From NCBI RefSeq assembly GCF_033115175.1, contig NC_084838.1, positions 59,240,468 through 59,304,467 of the forward strand: a stretch of 64,000 nt of DNA, read 5' to 3'. Positions 24,742-36,360 of this stretch are shown here, one piece after another. Under the pieces are notes generated by a model. The model was not told the DNA's origin. It worked only from the letters and a program-made list of their open reading frames with translations, and ran no database searches. Position numbers and translations under genes: made by a program. This DNA comes from Lepus europaeus. Lineage: Eukaryota; Chordata; Mammalia; Lagomorpha; Leporidae. Within the stretch, counting starts at the first letter, position 1. The number at the start of each line of letters is the position of its first letter.

Positions 24742-25060
24742 TTTTAAAAAGAGATTCATTTTATTTATTTGAAAGACAGAGTTAGAGTTAGTGCTGGATC
24801 ACTCCCACAGGGCTGAAATGCCCAGGCCTGAGCTAAGCCGATGCCAGGTCCCTGGAACTACATCCTGGTCTCTCACATGGGTGGTGGGCCCCAAGCACTT
24901 GGGCCATCTTCAACTGCTTTCCCAGGCACATTAGCAGGGTGTTGGGTTGGAAGTGGGAGCAGCCAGGACTTGAACCAGCACCCATTTGGGAAGCCAGGGG
25001 CATCACAGACAGCCGCTTACCCTAGTATATACCACAATACCAGCCAGCCCTCAAGAGTAA
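24742..25060 (-). mobile_element. CSINE in L1M, antisense
   Basis: The flanks read agaaatgaattttt and agaaatggattttt (left about 24730, right about 25061), a TSD with one change. The copy is moderately diverged. Confidence 0.9.
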
Positions 25061-25134
25061 AGAAATGGATTTTTTTTTTAATGTGACAGATTCATACAAG
25101 ATAAGATTACTCAACCTTCAAAAGAAATGCAATT

Positions 25135-25475
25135 TTTTTTTTTTTTGACAGGCAGAGTGGACAGTGAGAGAGAGAGACAGAGAGAAAGGTCTTCCTTTTG
25201 CCGTTGGTTCACCCTCCAATGGCCGCCGCAGCTGGCGCGCTGCGGCCGGCGCACCGCGCTGATCCGATGGCAGGAGCCAGGTGCTTCTCCTGGTCTCCCA
25301 TGGGGTGCAGGGCCCAAGCACTTGGGCCATCCTCCACTGCACTCCCTGGCCACAGCAGAGAGCTGGCCTGGAAGAGGAGCAACCGGGACAGAATCCGGCG
25401 CCCCGACCGGGACTAGAACCTGGTGTGCCGGCGCCGCAAGGCGGAGGATTAGCCTATTGAGCCGTGGTGCCGGCC
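25135..25475 (-). mobile_element. CSINE in L1M, antisense, young
   Basis: The TSD is aagaaatgcaatt at 25122-25134 and aagaaatacaatt at 25476-25488. The body is nearly identical to the SINE at 17495-17843, including the 'gcgctgcggccggcgcac' block and 'gccgcaaggcggaggatt' head. Confidence 0.97.
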
Positions 25476-26039
25476 AAGAAATACAATTCTGTTACATGCT
25501 GCAACCTGGATAAACCTAGACGATGCCATGCAGAGTGAAATGAGCAAGACACAGAAGGCTAAATATTGTATGATTCTCCTTCATTTGGAAGAACCTCATA
25601 TAGTAAATTTCATAGGGACTAAAAGTCAAATGCTGCTTGTCAGGAGTCAGGGAGAAGGGATGGGGAATTAGTGTTTGCCGGGTCCAGAATTGCACCTAGA
25701 GATGAGGAAAAGCTTCTAGAAAGGGATGGTGGTGATGGCTGCAGAGCAATGTGAATGCACTGATGCCACAGAACCACACTTTTAGAATGAGCTAAAAGAG
25801 CCAACTTTGAGATATGTTTATACCATTACAGTTTTAAAAAGTGTTTTTAAAAACTGTCTACAAAGAGGAGGAAGGACATTTGGAGCACAGAAAGAGCTTG
25901 AGACCGAGCCCAGAGGTGGGGAGATCACAGGCTCAGGAAACAGGGAAGAAACCAATTTGGCTGAAAGATAGGGGACCCAAGACAGGAAAAGTTAACTATA
26001 ACAATCACAGTAACCATAACCGCCTTTTAAAAGTCTGAC

Positions 26040-26205
26040 TTCTTTATAAGTGGTATCTCACTAAATCTTCTCAGTAGTCCATAAGGTAGCTATTTTTATT
26101 ATCCTAAAGCTAGAGCTGAGAAACTCAGGGCTCAGGGAGGGCCAATTACGTGCCCTGTCCACATCAGATCCTTGACCCTGACTGTGTCTGTCCACAGCCT
26201 GTGCT
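26040..26205 (+). mobile_element. MIR element
   Basis: The blocks 'tatctcactaaatcttctcag', 'ccataaggtagctatttttatt' and 'agctgagaaactcagggctcaggg' follow the MIR consensus order. Confidence 0.75.
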
Positions 26206-26346
26206 GAGCACTCTGGTCTCCCACAGGTGTGGCGGGAGGAGAAGCCAGGTGGACCTCTGAACACCAGATTGAGGAGGTGGCATCAATGAGTCAACAGGAG
26301 ACAGTGAAGAAAAAACTGGGGCAGCAGGTGGTATAAAGAAAGCTAT

Positions 26347-26652
26347 GGGGCTGGCGCTGTGGCACAGTGGGTTAAAGCCCCAGCCTGCAGTGCTGGCATC
26401 CCATATGGGTGCCCTCCTCTTCTGTTCCAGACCTATGCTATGGCCTGGGAAAGCAGTAGAAGATGGCCCAAGTGCTTGGGCCCCTGCACCCATGTAGGGG
26501 GCCCAGAGGAAGCTCCTGGCTTTGGATCAGCGCAGCTCTGGCCGTTACAGTCATTTGGGGAGTGAACCAGCGGAATGGAAGACTTCTCTCTCTCTCTCTC
26601 TGTCTCTATCTCTCTCTGTAACTCTGTCTTTCAAATAAATAAAATAATTCTT
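26347..26652 (+). mobile_element. CSINE (outer of a nested pair)
   Basis: A sense SINE with TSD aaagaaagctatg at 26335-26347 and 27031-27043. The right TSD lies beyond a second SINE, because that one inserted into this element's A-rich tail. The remaining A-run of this element is at 27011-27030. Confidence 0.95.
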
Positions 26653-26702
26653 TTTAAAATTTATGTATTTATTTGAAAGTCAGAGTTACACAGAGAGAGG
26701 AG

Positions 26703-26738
<36 letters not shown>

Positions 26739-26995
26739 CTTCCATCCGATGGTTCACTCCCCAATTGGCCGCAACAGCTGGAGCTGCACCGATCCGAAGC
26801 CAGAAGCCAGAGCCTCTTCCGGGTCTCCCACGCAGGTGCAGGGGCCCATGGACTTGGGCCATCCTCTACTGCTTTCCCAGGCCATAGCAGAGAGCTGGAT
26901 CAGAAGAGGAGCAGCCAGGTCTCAAACTGGCGCCCATATGGGATGCCGGTGCTTCAGGCCAGGTTGTTAACCTGCTGTGCCACAGCGCCGGCCCC
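26653..26995 (-). mobile_element. CSINE (inner of a nested pair), 15-bp TSD
   Basis: Perfect repeats aataaaataattctt occur at 26638-26652 and 26996-27010. The target was the A/T-rich tail of the outer SINE, a typical L1-endonuclease target. A long GA run lies at about 26707-26736. Confidence 0.97.
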
Positions 26996-27043
26996 AATAA
27001 AATAATTCTTAAAAAAAAAAAAAAAGAAAGAAAGAAAGCTATG

Positions 27044-27816
27044 TTCGGGACTATTAATCTGGTAGCCAAGTGTGGGAGGGGTGAGAAGAAGCTAAAGGGC
27101 AACTCAGAATTTTCCCAGGGAACAAATCATGGTCTGATGGAAAAGGGTGCAATGGGAAGAGGGGTGATGGATGGAGCCAAGGAGGTATCTTGCAGGACCC
27201 GGGAACAGACTGACAAAAAAGAAGATCCACTCAGATATTATTCTGTGGATTTTAATTCTGGGAAAGCAGCAGAGCTTTCAGAAACAGGAAGCCCAGGGGA
27301 GGAAACAGGTCTGGGCAGGAAGACAATGCATTGTGTTGTGTTGAAAATGCTGGTAGATGTGACTGGTGAAGCTGTTCCTCGGATGGTGGGAACATGAAGG
27401 TGTCAGACTTTGGCGGGGAAGTTCAAGGACCAGGCAGTGTGACCCCCAGGCTGTACCTGTCACATTTAAGCATTTCGGAGTTGGCTCCCTGTCTGCTTAC
27501 CCAGCCAGTCGGTCCTGTTTATCCCTGCACACGGATCCTACCCATCACCCGTGAGCAGATAACTGGCATTTCATACACTTGGAGACATCTCACACATGAG
27601 TAAGAAGGACCACAATAAATAAACACAAATGACTCTGGAGGAACTGGAGACAATTCAGTGCACGGAAATCATTCTCATTCATATTTTCCAAGGGTTTGAG
27701 AAAATTCAGTCAGCATATTGCTATTGTAAAAGAAACATCAGCAACGTATAAAGACTCCCTTGAAATAAAAACTATCCAGGTCACAACAATAAAATTTCAA
27801 TAGGAAATTTGGAGAT
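27044..27816. other. No gene or clear repeat
   Basis: The 118-codon plus frame at 27041-27397 starts at the SINE edge and has no recognisable similarity; no splice-flanked exon is apparent. Confidence 0.5.
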
Positions 27817-27828
27817 AAAGTCAAGGAA

Positions 27829-28168
27829 GGGGCCAGTGCTGTGACACAGTGGGTAACACCACTGCCTGCAATGCCAGCATACCATATGGGCACCAGTTCA
27901 AGTCCTGGCTGCTCCACTTTCCATTCAGCTTCCTATTAATGCGCCTAGGAAAGCAGTGGAAGATGGATCAAATGCTTGGGTCCTTGAATCCACGTGGGAG
28001 CCCTGGATGAAGCTCCTGGCTCCTGGCTCCTGGCTTCAGACGGGCCCAGCCCTGGCTGTTGTGGCCTTTTGGGGGGTGAACCAGCAGATGAGAGATCTCT
28101 CTGTCCCTGTATCTCCTCTCTCTCTTTAACTCTGCCTTCCAAATAAATAAAGTAAATCTCTTTTTAAA
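27829..28168 (+). mobile_element. CSINE, 12-bp TSD
   Basis: Perfect repeats aaagtcaaggaa occur at 27817-27828 and 28169-28180. 'ctcctggctcctggctcctggc' shows a small internal tandem expansion. Confidence 0.95.
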
Positions 28169-28239
28169 AAAGTCAAGGAATTACTACAGAAAGCAGACCT
28201 GTTAATTAACAATATCTAGGACACAATAAGAGAAAAGAT

Positions 28240-28496
28240 GGGGCTGGCACTGTGGCATAGCAAGTAAAGCTGCCTGCTGCAGTGCTGGCGTTCTGTATGG
28301 GCACTGGTTCGAGTCCCAGCTGCTCCACTTCCAATCCAGCTCTCTGCTATGGCCTGGGAAAGCAGTGGAAGATGGCCCAAGTCCTTGGACCCCTGCACCC
28401 ACGTGGGAGACCAGGAAAAAGTTCCTTGCTCCTGGCTTTGAATCAGCGCAGCTCCGGCCATTTCAGCCAATTGGAGAGTGAACCAGCGGATGGAAG

Positions 28497-28534
<38 letters not shown>

Positions 28535-28588
28535 CTGCCTCTCTGTAATTGTGTCTTTCAAATAAATAAATAAATCTTTAAAGAAAAA
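28240..28588 (+). mobile_element. CSINE, 12-bp TSD
   Basis: Repeats aagagaaaagat occur at 28228-28239 and 28589-28600. The CT run at 28500-28531 is nearly perfect. Confidence 0.95.
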
Positions 28589-28756
28589 AAGAGAAAAGAT
28601 AAGAATCTGGATGACAAATCCAAGAAAAACAACCTTTCAATCAAAGAAATAATACAAAAACAAAAGCTCATGAATCTCCATGTTAAATGAATCCATCAAG
28701 TTCCCAGCAGAAGGAATAGAAGAACCCCACTTAGATACAGCCCTATGAGACCCACA

Positions 28757-29066
28757 CCAGGGTGGTGGTGTGGCACCGTGGGTTAAGCCACTGCCTGCAA
28801 CACAGCATCCCACATGAACACTGGTTCAAGTACTAGGTGCACCGCTCCCAGTCCAGTGCCCTGCTAATGTGCTTGGGAAAACAGTAGATGATGGCCCAAG
28901 TGCTTGGTACTCTGCTACCCACATGGGAAATCTGGATGGAGTTTGGTCTTGGCCCAACCCTGGATGTCCTAACCATTTGGGGAGTGAACCAGTCTATAGA
29001 AGATCTCTTTCTCACTCTGTAACACTGCCTCTAAAGTAAGTAAATAAATATATCTTTAAAAAAAAG
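28757..29066 (+). mobile_element. Older CSINE
   Basis: A diverged copy with short flanking similarity 'ccacaccag'/'ccacaccaag'. The tail is AAATAAATATATC followed by an A-run. Confidence 0.88.
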
Positions 29067-29070
29067 AAAA

Positions 29071-29579
29071 AGATATCCACACCAAGAACACAGAGATTCT
29101 AACATCTTTCCGAGCTAGAATACAGGCCACCTCCACAGATGCTTTGGGCATGGGAGCAAAGTGGACAGTAGGAGCCACAGGTGAGACGCCCTCCAGGGAA
29201 AGGCTCCAGCCTCAAAGGGCCATCCATGGGCAGCGTGGAGGGAAGTCCTAGGTTGCATGCTCTCACCTTCAGGGGCAAACTTACCATCCGCAGGTGCGAT
29301 GCTGTCAGAGGGACAGAGGGTCAGCCAGGAAGGAGGGGTCACCTCCCTCTGCATGTTCACCCTGCATTGAACCAGTCCTGGAGCCTCCCACGAGGCCAGG
29401 GCGTGCGGAAGGCCTGCGTGGACAGATGGCAGAGCAGCTGGCTTTCACGTTTGTTACACGGAAAAGGTGGCAGTGGCTGCCGGCCCTGCCGCTCCTGCTG
29501 CATCATGAAAGGCACTCGGCATAACTGGGCGCCTCCTAACGACACAGAAGACCGTTGCGCCTGCCATCTTCAAAACCCT
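29071..29579. other. GC-rising DNA leading into the CpG-rich block
   Basis: I recognise no exon. On the minus strand a 'cggatg/gtaagt' donor-like site lies near 29283, with an acceptor-like pyrimidine tract 17 nt upstream; this is too short to support an exon. A minus-strand ATG in good context (gaagATGGCAGG, 29565-29567) opens only 37 codons before a stop at 29454-29456. Confidence 0.4.
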
Positions 29580-30230
29580 CGTGAAAGATAAGGTCGCATG
29601 GACTATCACAACTCCACCTCGCAGACAAGGGAAACGCTGCCACGCCAGCTTCCGGGGCCGCCTTGCTGGGAGCCTTCGCCGGCGTCCTTGCCCACAAGCG
29701 TGTCGTCTTCGGCGGCTGCTTTGTAAAGTCCTTGGCTTTAAGTCCAGCGAGGGCTTCCTCTCAGGAAGGGGATCCGCGCCCTACGGAAGCCCGGAAGCCC
29801 CGCGTGGCGTCGCTGCGTCACGGCCGACGCCCACGCCGCGCCCCCGCCCCTTCCGCAGGGGCTCCCTCTCTGCCCTCAGAAGGCCTCCGCCGCCCAGCCA
29901 CCCGGGTTTTTCCTCTCACCACCCTCTGGAGGCCGGGGCGGCCGGCCGCTGATTTCCCCCGGGCTCGGTCACACAAGGCCGTCCTCACTAAAGTCCCAGG
30001 CCACCTCCCGCTCTTTCTCCCTGACCAGCTAGAAATTCGAGGTGCCTGGTGTGGAGGCCGCCTCCTGGGCCCCCGGCAATCCGGAAGCCCCTAGGGATCT
30101 CCCCAGCAATGAGGAACCCCTTGGGGATAGAGAGGCCCCTAGCCAGGCCCAATCCGCCTGGGACATGCGTCTCCCGGATTAGAACCCACGGCGCCGGCGC
30201 CGCAGCACTCAGCTTCCAGGGGCCCTGCTC
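29580..30230. promoter_or_regulatory. CpG-island-like, promoter-like block
   Basis: This is the only long non-SINE stretch with dense CpG. It contains a CRE-like tgcgtcac at 29814-29821, a GC box cccccgcccc at 29841-29850, and ETS-type CCGGAAG motifs at about 29790 and 30076. There is no TATA box. Such composition is typical of mammalian TATA-less promoters, but neither strand offers a recognisable first exon. The long plus-strand frame here (to 30094) is a by-product of GC richness. A short CSINE-like scrap ('attagaacccacggcgccggcgccgcag') lies at about 30179-30206. Confidence 0.5.
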
Positions 30231-30374
30231 GCCCGCTGCCTCCTTGCCTGTGTTTCAACAAACCTGCCTCTGCTCACAGCTCTCCGTGCTCTCCTGTTGA
30301 TGCTGTCTCCTCGCCGCCCAAGACACCGGCCTCATGGGTCACTTCGCGGGACACCCACGCCCCTCTCCTTGTCT

Positions 30375-30995
30375 GATCATTTGTTGGACTGGCTCACAGG
30401 ACTCAGAACAACAGTGCACCCTTGCTGGTTTATGGTGACACGTAAAACTGAAGAGCAGCCAAAAGGAAGAGACGAGCAGGGCGTGGGGCACAGGTCGGGG
30501 CTGGGTGTGGGGGACACAGGCGTGGGGCACAGGTGCACAGCACGTGCCCTCTCTCACGTGCCACCCTCCAGAACCGTGGTCTGTCTCCCTGCTGGGAAGC
30601 TGTCTGCGCCCTCTGGCTGGATGGAGGTCCTGTCGCACAAGCATATGTGAGTCAAGCATTGGCCCTTGGTGATGGCTCAGTCCCTGGCCCCTTGCCCCTG
30701 GCCCCCGCCCAGGGATTGATGGGGATGGGGAAGGGGACTAAAAGCTCCAACTTTCTAATCACCTGATTGCTTCCTCTGGTAACCAGCCCCCCAACCTGAG
30801 GCTCTCTAGGGGCCCACTAAGAGCTGCCTTACCAGATAAACTGGGATCTGCTTGAAAGGGAATTATTATAAATATACAAGATGTTCCCCTCGCCCCTGTC
30901 ACACAGGAAATTACAAGGGTTTTGGAAGCAGCATGCCAGGAACCGGAGACGAAGATCAAATATGTGTTTCTTATTAAGTCACAATACCACACCCA
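30375..30995. mobile_element. Ancient LTR-type interspersed repeat
   Basis: The blocks 'ggctcacaggactcag', 'gagcagccaaaaggaagagac', 'ctaaaagctccaactttctaatcacctgattg', 'ggaaattacaagggtttt' and 'aggaaccggagacgaag' follow, in order, a repeat I know from other mammals. I believe it is an LTR but cannot name the family. A 16-bp unit ggcgtggggcacaggt occurs twice (about 30479 and 30519). Confidence 0.6.
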
Positions 30996-31568
30996 CACTT
31001 ATTTCAAGTCCAAATCCCATGAGCCGCCCCCAGCAGGGTTCACATCCTTGGAAGGCCAGGGAAACCCACAGGCGAGTATGTAGCTCGTGTAGTGTACATG
31101 ACCGACCCCCACAGCGGCTTCAGTCTTACCCGTTCCCCTGCTCCTCTTCAGACTGAAGCATTTCAAGTCGCAGTTGCTCTTCCTCGCTTGCAACACTACC
31201 CCAGTGCTTTCCTGTGCAAAGTCAGTGATGCTAGGAGAAAGCAGGCCTCTTCCCTACAGGTAGTTGCCTGTTTTCCCCCTCACCCTAGAGTAGTGAGGTG
31301 ATGAAGGTGGAATGAGCCCATTCTCCTCTTAGGGGAGAATTCCTCAAAACAAAGAAGAGCCGAAGGTCTACACAAACTTTGAGTTTGTGTACCCTGTCTA
31401 TAGGCCTGTCTATGCCTATTGGTATTTTTGTTTTTCCTCCCTGTTTCCTGTGCCTCTCCAAATTGTTCTGGGTATTTCACCTCATTAGTAAGAAAGACTC
31501 TCCATTGCTTCACCTGCTATGTGCACCAAACTGTCACAATTACTCTTTCTATGTCACAGAAATATGCT
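30996..31568. other. No gene or clear repeat
   Basis: Unique-looking sequence with only short chance frames. Confidence 0.55.
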
Positions 31569-31580
31569 AACTTTTCCTAT

Positions 31581-31936
31581 CTTTTTCTTTCTTTCTTTTT
31601 TTTTTTTTTTTTTTTTTTTTTGACAGGCAGAGTTAGACAGTGAGAGAGAGAAACAGAGAGAAAGGTCTTCCTTCTGTTGGTTCACCCCTCGAGTGGCTGC
31701 TACAGCCAGCGCGCTGCGCCGATCCGAAGCCAGGAGCCAGGTGCTTCCTCCTGGTCTCCCATGCGGGTGCAGGGCCCAAACACTTGGGCCATCCTCCACT
31801 GCACTCCCGGGCCATAGCAGAGAGCTAGACTGGAAGAGGGGCAACCGGGACAGAATCCAGCGCCCCAACTGGGACTAGAACCCGGGGTGCTGGTGCTGCA
31901 GGCAGAGGATTAGCCTAGTAAGCTGTGGCGCCGGCC
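31581..31936 (-). mobile_element. CSINE, antisense, long poly(T)
   Basis: The TSD is aacttttcctat at 31569-31580 and aactttccctat at 31937-31948, with one mismatch. An oligo(T) run of about 30 nt marks the poly(A) tail. The body is well preserved. Confidence 0.96.
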
Positions 31937-31948
31937 AACTTTCCCTAT

Positions 31949-32799
31949 TTCTTTTTTCTGTTAAAATCCATTTATTCTTCTGTATAATTTGTAACAATTT
32001 TAAAGAAATAATGAGGCTGTCAACAGCAGGGCATTATAGAGTTATGATATCTGGTGGGGAAGAGGGAGGAATAGAGTGGGAAAGGAGGATCATAGTCTAA
32101 TCGCTGGTCCTTGTTTTGCATAGTCTGAAGGTGATTGGCCCATCCAGAAATAATTGGCTGATTCCCAGTAACCAAACTTGTAAGAGATTGATATATAAAT
32201 CATAACAACAGTACTTTAACTTATAATGGCACATGGAACATTCTAGTGACGCACAGGTCATATGTATCTGAGGGTCTCACCTTTTCAGTTCTCTGTTATC
32301 TCTACAATCCAGGCAGGGACCTGATTGCTGACAGAAGAGCATGCATAGTCAGAGTGAAAGTAGTTGAACTATCTCATGGGATATTTTGTCCAATTTCTTG
32401 AAGTCTTACCCCTGTTGTTCTCAAAAAGTTTAGTCAATGGCCAAATGTCTTCAGTCCATTAAATGGAAAGCATCTCTCTCTCTCTTTCACTCTTAGAAAA
32501 CAAGTTAGTATGTTCAGTCTTAGGCTACCCAGCATAATTTTCCGTATACTCAGCCCATTTCACCATTAACATAATTAATTTATATGTATACAGTGATGTG
32601 TGTGTGTTAGAGCGATAAATGTGTCACCCTCTCTTCCTCCACCTGTTCATTCACCTAGCTACAAAGGTTTGCTGATGTCTTTGTAGTCTGAATTTGTTCG
32701 GACTGCTCATTCACCATGTTGCTAATCCCTGAAAACTTCTGCATCTCTGTTAGTAGCTGTCAAAAAAAGAATACCTTCCAGCATCCCACATCCAGAACT
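31949..32799. other. No gene or clear repeat
   Basis: AT-rich unique-looking DNA with a short CT run at about 32474-32486. Confidence 0.55.
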
Positions 32800-32945
32800 C
32801 TAGTCTTGTCTCTGACATTGCTTACTGTGTAACCTTGAGCAAATCTTATGCCTTCTCACATACGGTCTCCCAGATATTTGCATTGAAGGTAGTGGGGCTG
32901 GCGATGTCTAAGGACCCTTCCAGCTGTACAATTCAAGCATGTTAT
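32800..32945 (+). mobile_element. MIR-family SINE
   Basis: The pattern 'gtgtaaccttgagcaaatc', 'gccttctcacatacggtctcccagat' and 'gatgtctaaggacccttccagctg' follows the MIR 3' half, including the 'ccttccagct' signature. Confidence 0.7.
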
Positions 32946-33224
32946 GCCTGAGTGTCCCTCGCTTTCAAAAGTCAAATGATTACTTAAGTCAGTGGCTCCC
33001 TCATGTTTTCTTGGCACACAGATAAAGGAAATTTGCACTCAAGTTGATTGGCAACGTCAGAAGAACAAGAAGGAGATGCGGAGGTGTCAGGAAGAGGACA
33101 CTGGGAGGGCAGTGCCTCAGTTGTTCTGAGCTCAACTGCATGTCTTACTGAGATTCCAGGCTGGTAACGTCTACCTAGTGAACCACTGGGAGGGAGGTGC
33201 TTTCATGAATGCCAACAGAGTCTT

Positions 33225-33485
33225 TTAGGAGCAGATGTTCAGCCTCGTCAGTAAGATGCCCACATCCCGCATCCAAGTGCCTGGGTTCTATTCCTGGCTC
33301 CTGCTCCTGCCTCCAGCTTCCTGTTAACACAGACCTGGGGGGAGGGGTGATGACGCAAGAGATGGAATCCCTGCCACCCATGTGGGAAACCTGGACTGTG
33401 TTTTTAGCTCCTGACTCCAGCTGCATGCCAGCATTTGGGGAATGAGACATCTCGCCCTCCCTCTCAAATAATTAAAAAAAAAAAA
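33225..33485 (+). mobile_element. Old CSINE
   Basis: 'gatgcccacatcccgcatccaagtgcctgggttct', 'ccacccatgtgggaaacctgg' and 'gcatttggggaatgag' are the landmarks. The 5' head is eroded and the tail is a short A-run. Confidence 0.82.
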
Positions 33486-33651
33486 GCCTTTTAAGTACTT
33501 GGATATAATGTGCCATGTAAAGGCTAAATACCCTCATTGGGCCTTTACTGTCTCCTTATATAACAGTGAAACTAGTGCTGCTGTTCTCAAAACAATAGGT
33601 GAAGTTAGAAATGGAGTTTGTGTCTCAGATTTAATCCAGGTATTTAACGCC

Positions 33652-33672
33652 ATATATATCACCATATATATG

Positions 33673-33705
<33 letters not shown>

Positions 33706-33755
33706 GTATATATATATATATATACATATACATATACATACATATATATATATAA
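33652..33755. repeat. (TA)n-rich microsatellite with CA/TG interruptions
   Basis: About 100 bp of alternating TA with periodic 'gt' and 'ca' steps, self-complementary on both strands. It produces spurious Tyr/Ile-rich frames on both strands. Confidence 0.97.
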
Positions 33756-33765
33756 AACACCAGTG

Positions 33766-34939
33766 AGAGGCATTATATATATGAGGATCGGGGTGTCCTT
33801 TTTTCTCTTCACTAGAAAATGTCTCTTTGGTGCTCATATTTCAAGCCCCAAAATGCACTTTGCTGAAATGTTTACCGTGGAGCCCGGTGCTGTGGAAGGG
33901 AATGAAGAGGTGAGGGCTGTGTGCAGACCCTCAGCGGGGAGGCTGGGTGGGTTTACAGTAAGCACAAGCGCCCCACTGGGACTGCAGCCTTTTACCTCTC
34001 ACTGGGGGTTGGGCGTGGGCATTGACCGGGGCGATGCAGCCCCAGAAATCAATTCAGCACTAATGAGGGCTGCTGCTGGGAGCAGAGCACGTGGGAGTTT
34101 GTAGATGGTGAAGCTGTGCTATCAGAAGATGCGATGGAAGCACAAGGAATAGCCAGCCGCCATATCTGCTCATTGCTCTCTGAGCACTGCAAACTCAAGG
34201 TGAAGTCGCACGAGCCCGCTGGGAAAGCCCGGAGCAGAGCTTTAGACCAGGAGGCTCTCCCAGTTGAAATGAGGACTGTAACTGACTTGTTAGCCCGCGG
34301 CACAACCAGCACTAGAAGTGACAAATGAGAGAGACAGAAAGATTTTTTAAAAGACTACATGCCCTCAAGGAAGTTCAAAAATGAAGAAAACGAAAAGTAA
34401 CAGTCATGCAGCTCTTGCTGCTCTCTTACAGACCAAAGTCCTGAACCAGTGACTCAGGAGGAATCGTGGCCAATGCTATGCTTTCTTGCTTGATCTTGTA
34501 TTGGTTTTCGGCTGCTTTGTTTTAATTTTAATGTCTTTGATGTGTTTTCGATGCCCACGTTGTGTGACTCCAGGGGCTGGATCGTGGCTGCAGATCTGTG
34601 ATGATACTCCACAGTCACGGGGTGCCCCGCGTACCTGAGTCACAGCCACACATCTCTGCCACCTGGTCTGTCCCCCTGGTCTGTCCTCAATTTGAAACCT
34701 CTGAGGTAGAGTGTGATGACTTCTTGGCAAAGTTGGCAAAATGTCTATGGACTAGAGAACCGGTATGTCTGGTCCAAAGGGGTATCTTCTACCCTTGAGG
34801 ATTGCTCAGAGCCATTTACTGGGAAGCCTTTAGCATAACTGAATAGGACGAGCTGTCTAATTGTATTTACAGAGGAAGTCAGACATTACATTATGTTATA
34901 TGCCTGGCATGTGTATCTGATATGACACACATATATGCT
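33766..34939. other. Repeat-poor DNA, no gene seen
   Basis: GC content rises at 33850-34330. A continuous plus frame through the microsatellite (33499-34104) and a 91-codon minus frame (34049-34324) have no similarity I recognise. It could be regulatory, but there is no direct evidence. Confidence 0.5.
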
Positions 34940-35882
34940 CATGTACTTCAACTTTATCTACTTATGGTCACATACTGTATAATTTACCCATTTAATTTAT
35001 TCAATCCAGTGGTGGTTATTACATTCACTGGTATGTGCAACCATCTCCACAATTTTACAACTTTTCTTCTTATGTCTCCTGCCCACCCTGGGCAGCCATT
35101 AATCTACATTCTATCTCCAAGGATTTGCCTATTCTGTATATTACATATAAACAGAATCACATAATATGTGGTCTTTCATGAGCGGCTTCTTTCACTTGGC
35201 ACAATGTTTTCAATATTATTCCATGTTGTAGCATTAAGCCATATTTTGTTTCTTTTTATAGCCAAATAATATTCCATCATGTGGCTATGCTACAGTTTGT
35301 TCATTCACTTCTCAGCTGATGGATATTTGAATTGCTGCCACCTGTTGACAATTATGAATGCGCTATTATGTGCTACAATGAGCAGTCCTGTGCAAGTTTT
35401 TTTTGTACAAACATGTGTTTCATTTCTCTTGAGTATATACATAGCAGTGAAATTGTTGGGTCATAGGGTAACTCTGCTTAATCATTTGAGAAACTGCCAG
35501 GCTATTTTCAAAAGTGGTTGCACCCTTTTACATCCAACCAAAAAGTATGAGCATCCCACTTTGCACACACCATGCTTACATTTGTTACTATCTGACTTTC
35601 TGACTGTATTCTTCCTAGTGAGTGTGAAGTAGTGTCCTGTGGTTTGATTTGCATTTCCCTGATGACTAAAGATGCTGAGCATCTTTTCATGTACTACTAG
35701 CTAATTGTTTATCTCCTTTGAAGAAATGTCTATGTGTATCCTTTACCCAGTTTTTAATTTGGGTTATTTTCCTTCTTATTATTGAGTTTTACATGTTCTT
35801 CATATATTTTGGATACAAGACTCTTATCAGATATTTGACTTACAAATATCTTTTTTTTCAGTCTGTGGGTTGTTTCTTCATT

Positions 35883-35883
<1 letters not shown>

Positions 35884-35915
<32 letters not shown>

Positions 35916-36245
35916 ACAGGCAGAGTGGACAGTGAGCGAGAGAGAGAGACAGAGAGAAAGGTCTTCCTTTACCGTTGGTTCACCCTTCAATGGCAGCTAG
36001 GGCCAGCGCGCTGCGGCCGGTGCACCACGCTGATCCAAAGCCAGGAGCCAGGTGCTTCTCCTGGTCTCCCATGTGGGTACAGGGCCTAAGGACTTGGGCC
36101 GTCCTCCACTGCCTTCCCGGGCCACAGCAGAGAGCTGGTCTGGAAGAGGGGCAACCGGGACAGAATCCAGCGCCCCGACCGGGACTAGAACCCGGGGTGC
36201 TGGCGCCGCAGGCGGAGGATTAGCCTATTGAGCCACGGCGCTGGC
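35884..36245 (-). mobile_element. CSINE in L1M, antisense
   Basis: The flanks are tgtttcttcattt (35871-35883) and tgttttttcattt (36246-36258), a 13-bp TSD with one change. A poly(T) run of about 30 nt precedes a young body. Confidence 0.96.
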
Positions 36246-36360
36246 TGTTTTTTCATTTTCTTGACAGTGTTCTTTGATAAACCAAAGTTTTTAATTTTGA
36301 TGATATATAATTGACCTTTTCCTTTCTTCTTGTGATTTTGGTATCATTAATACACATTAC

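Larger units (their letters stand above)
24515..25855 (+). mobile_element. L1M-type LINE 3' end, sense, hosting two SINEs
   Basis: Motifs in ancient-L1 order are 'agttcctcaaaaagc', 'gatccagcaattgcac', 'catgttcacagcagcactatgc', then after the SINEs 'gctgcaacctggataaacc', 'gtgaaatgagcaagacac' and 'gggatggtggtgatgg'. The element is interrupted at 24742-25060 and 25135-25475 by antisense CSINEs. There is no intact frame. Confidence 0.88.

Noticed and set aside
29240-29300. A 17-nt candidate micro-exon on the minus strand (acceptor-like tract, then gtaagt)
   Set aside because: Both signals could arise by chance and there is no neighbouring exon to join.
29663-30094. A 143-codon plus-strand open frame in the CpG-rich block
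   Set aside because: It begins at a non-ATG codon, is Arg/Pro/Ala-rich as expected from GC-rich DNA, overlaps frames in other phases and shows no known domain.
33499-34104. A 201-codon open frame
   Set aside because: A third of it is the TA-rich microsatellite translated as Tyr/Ile repeats; the remainder has no recognisable similarity.
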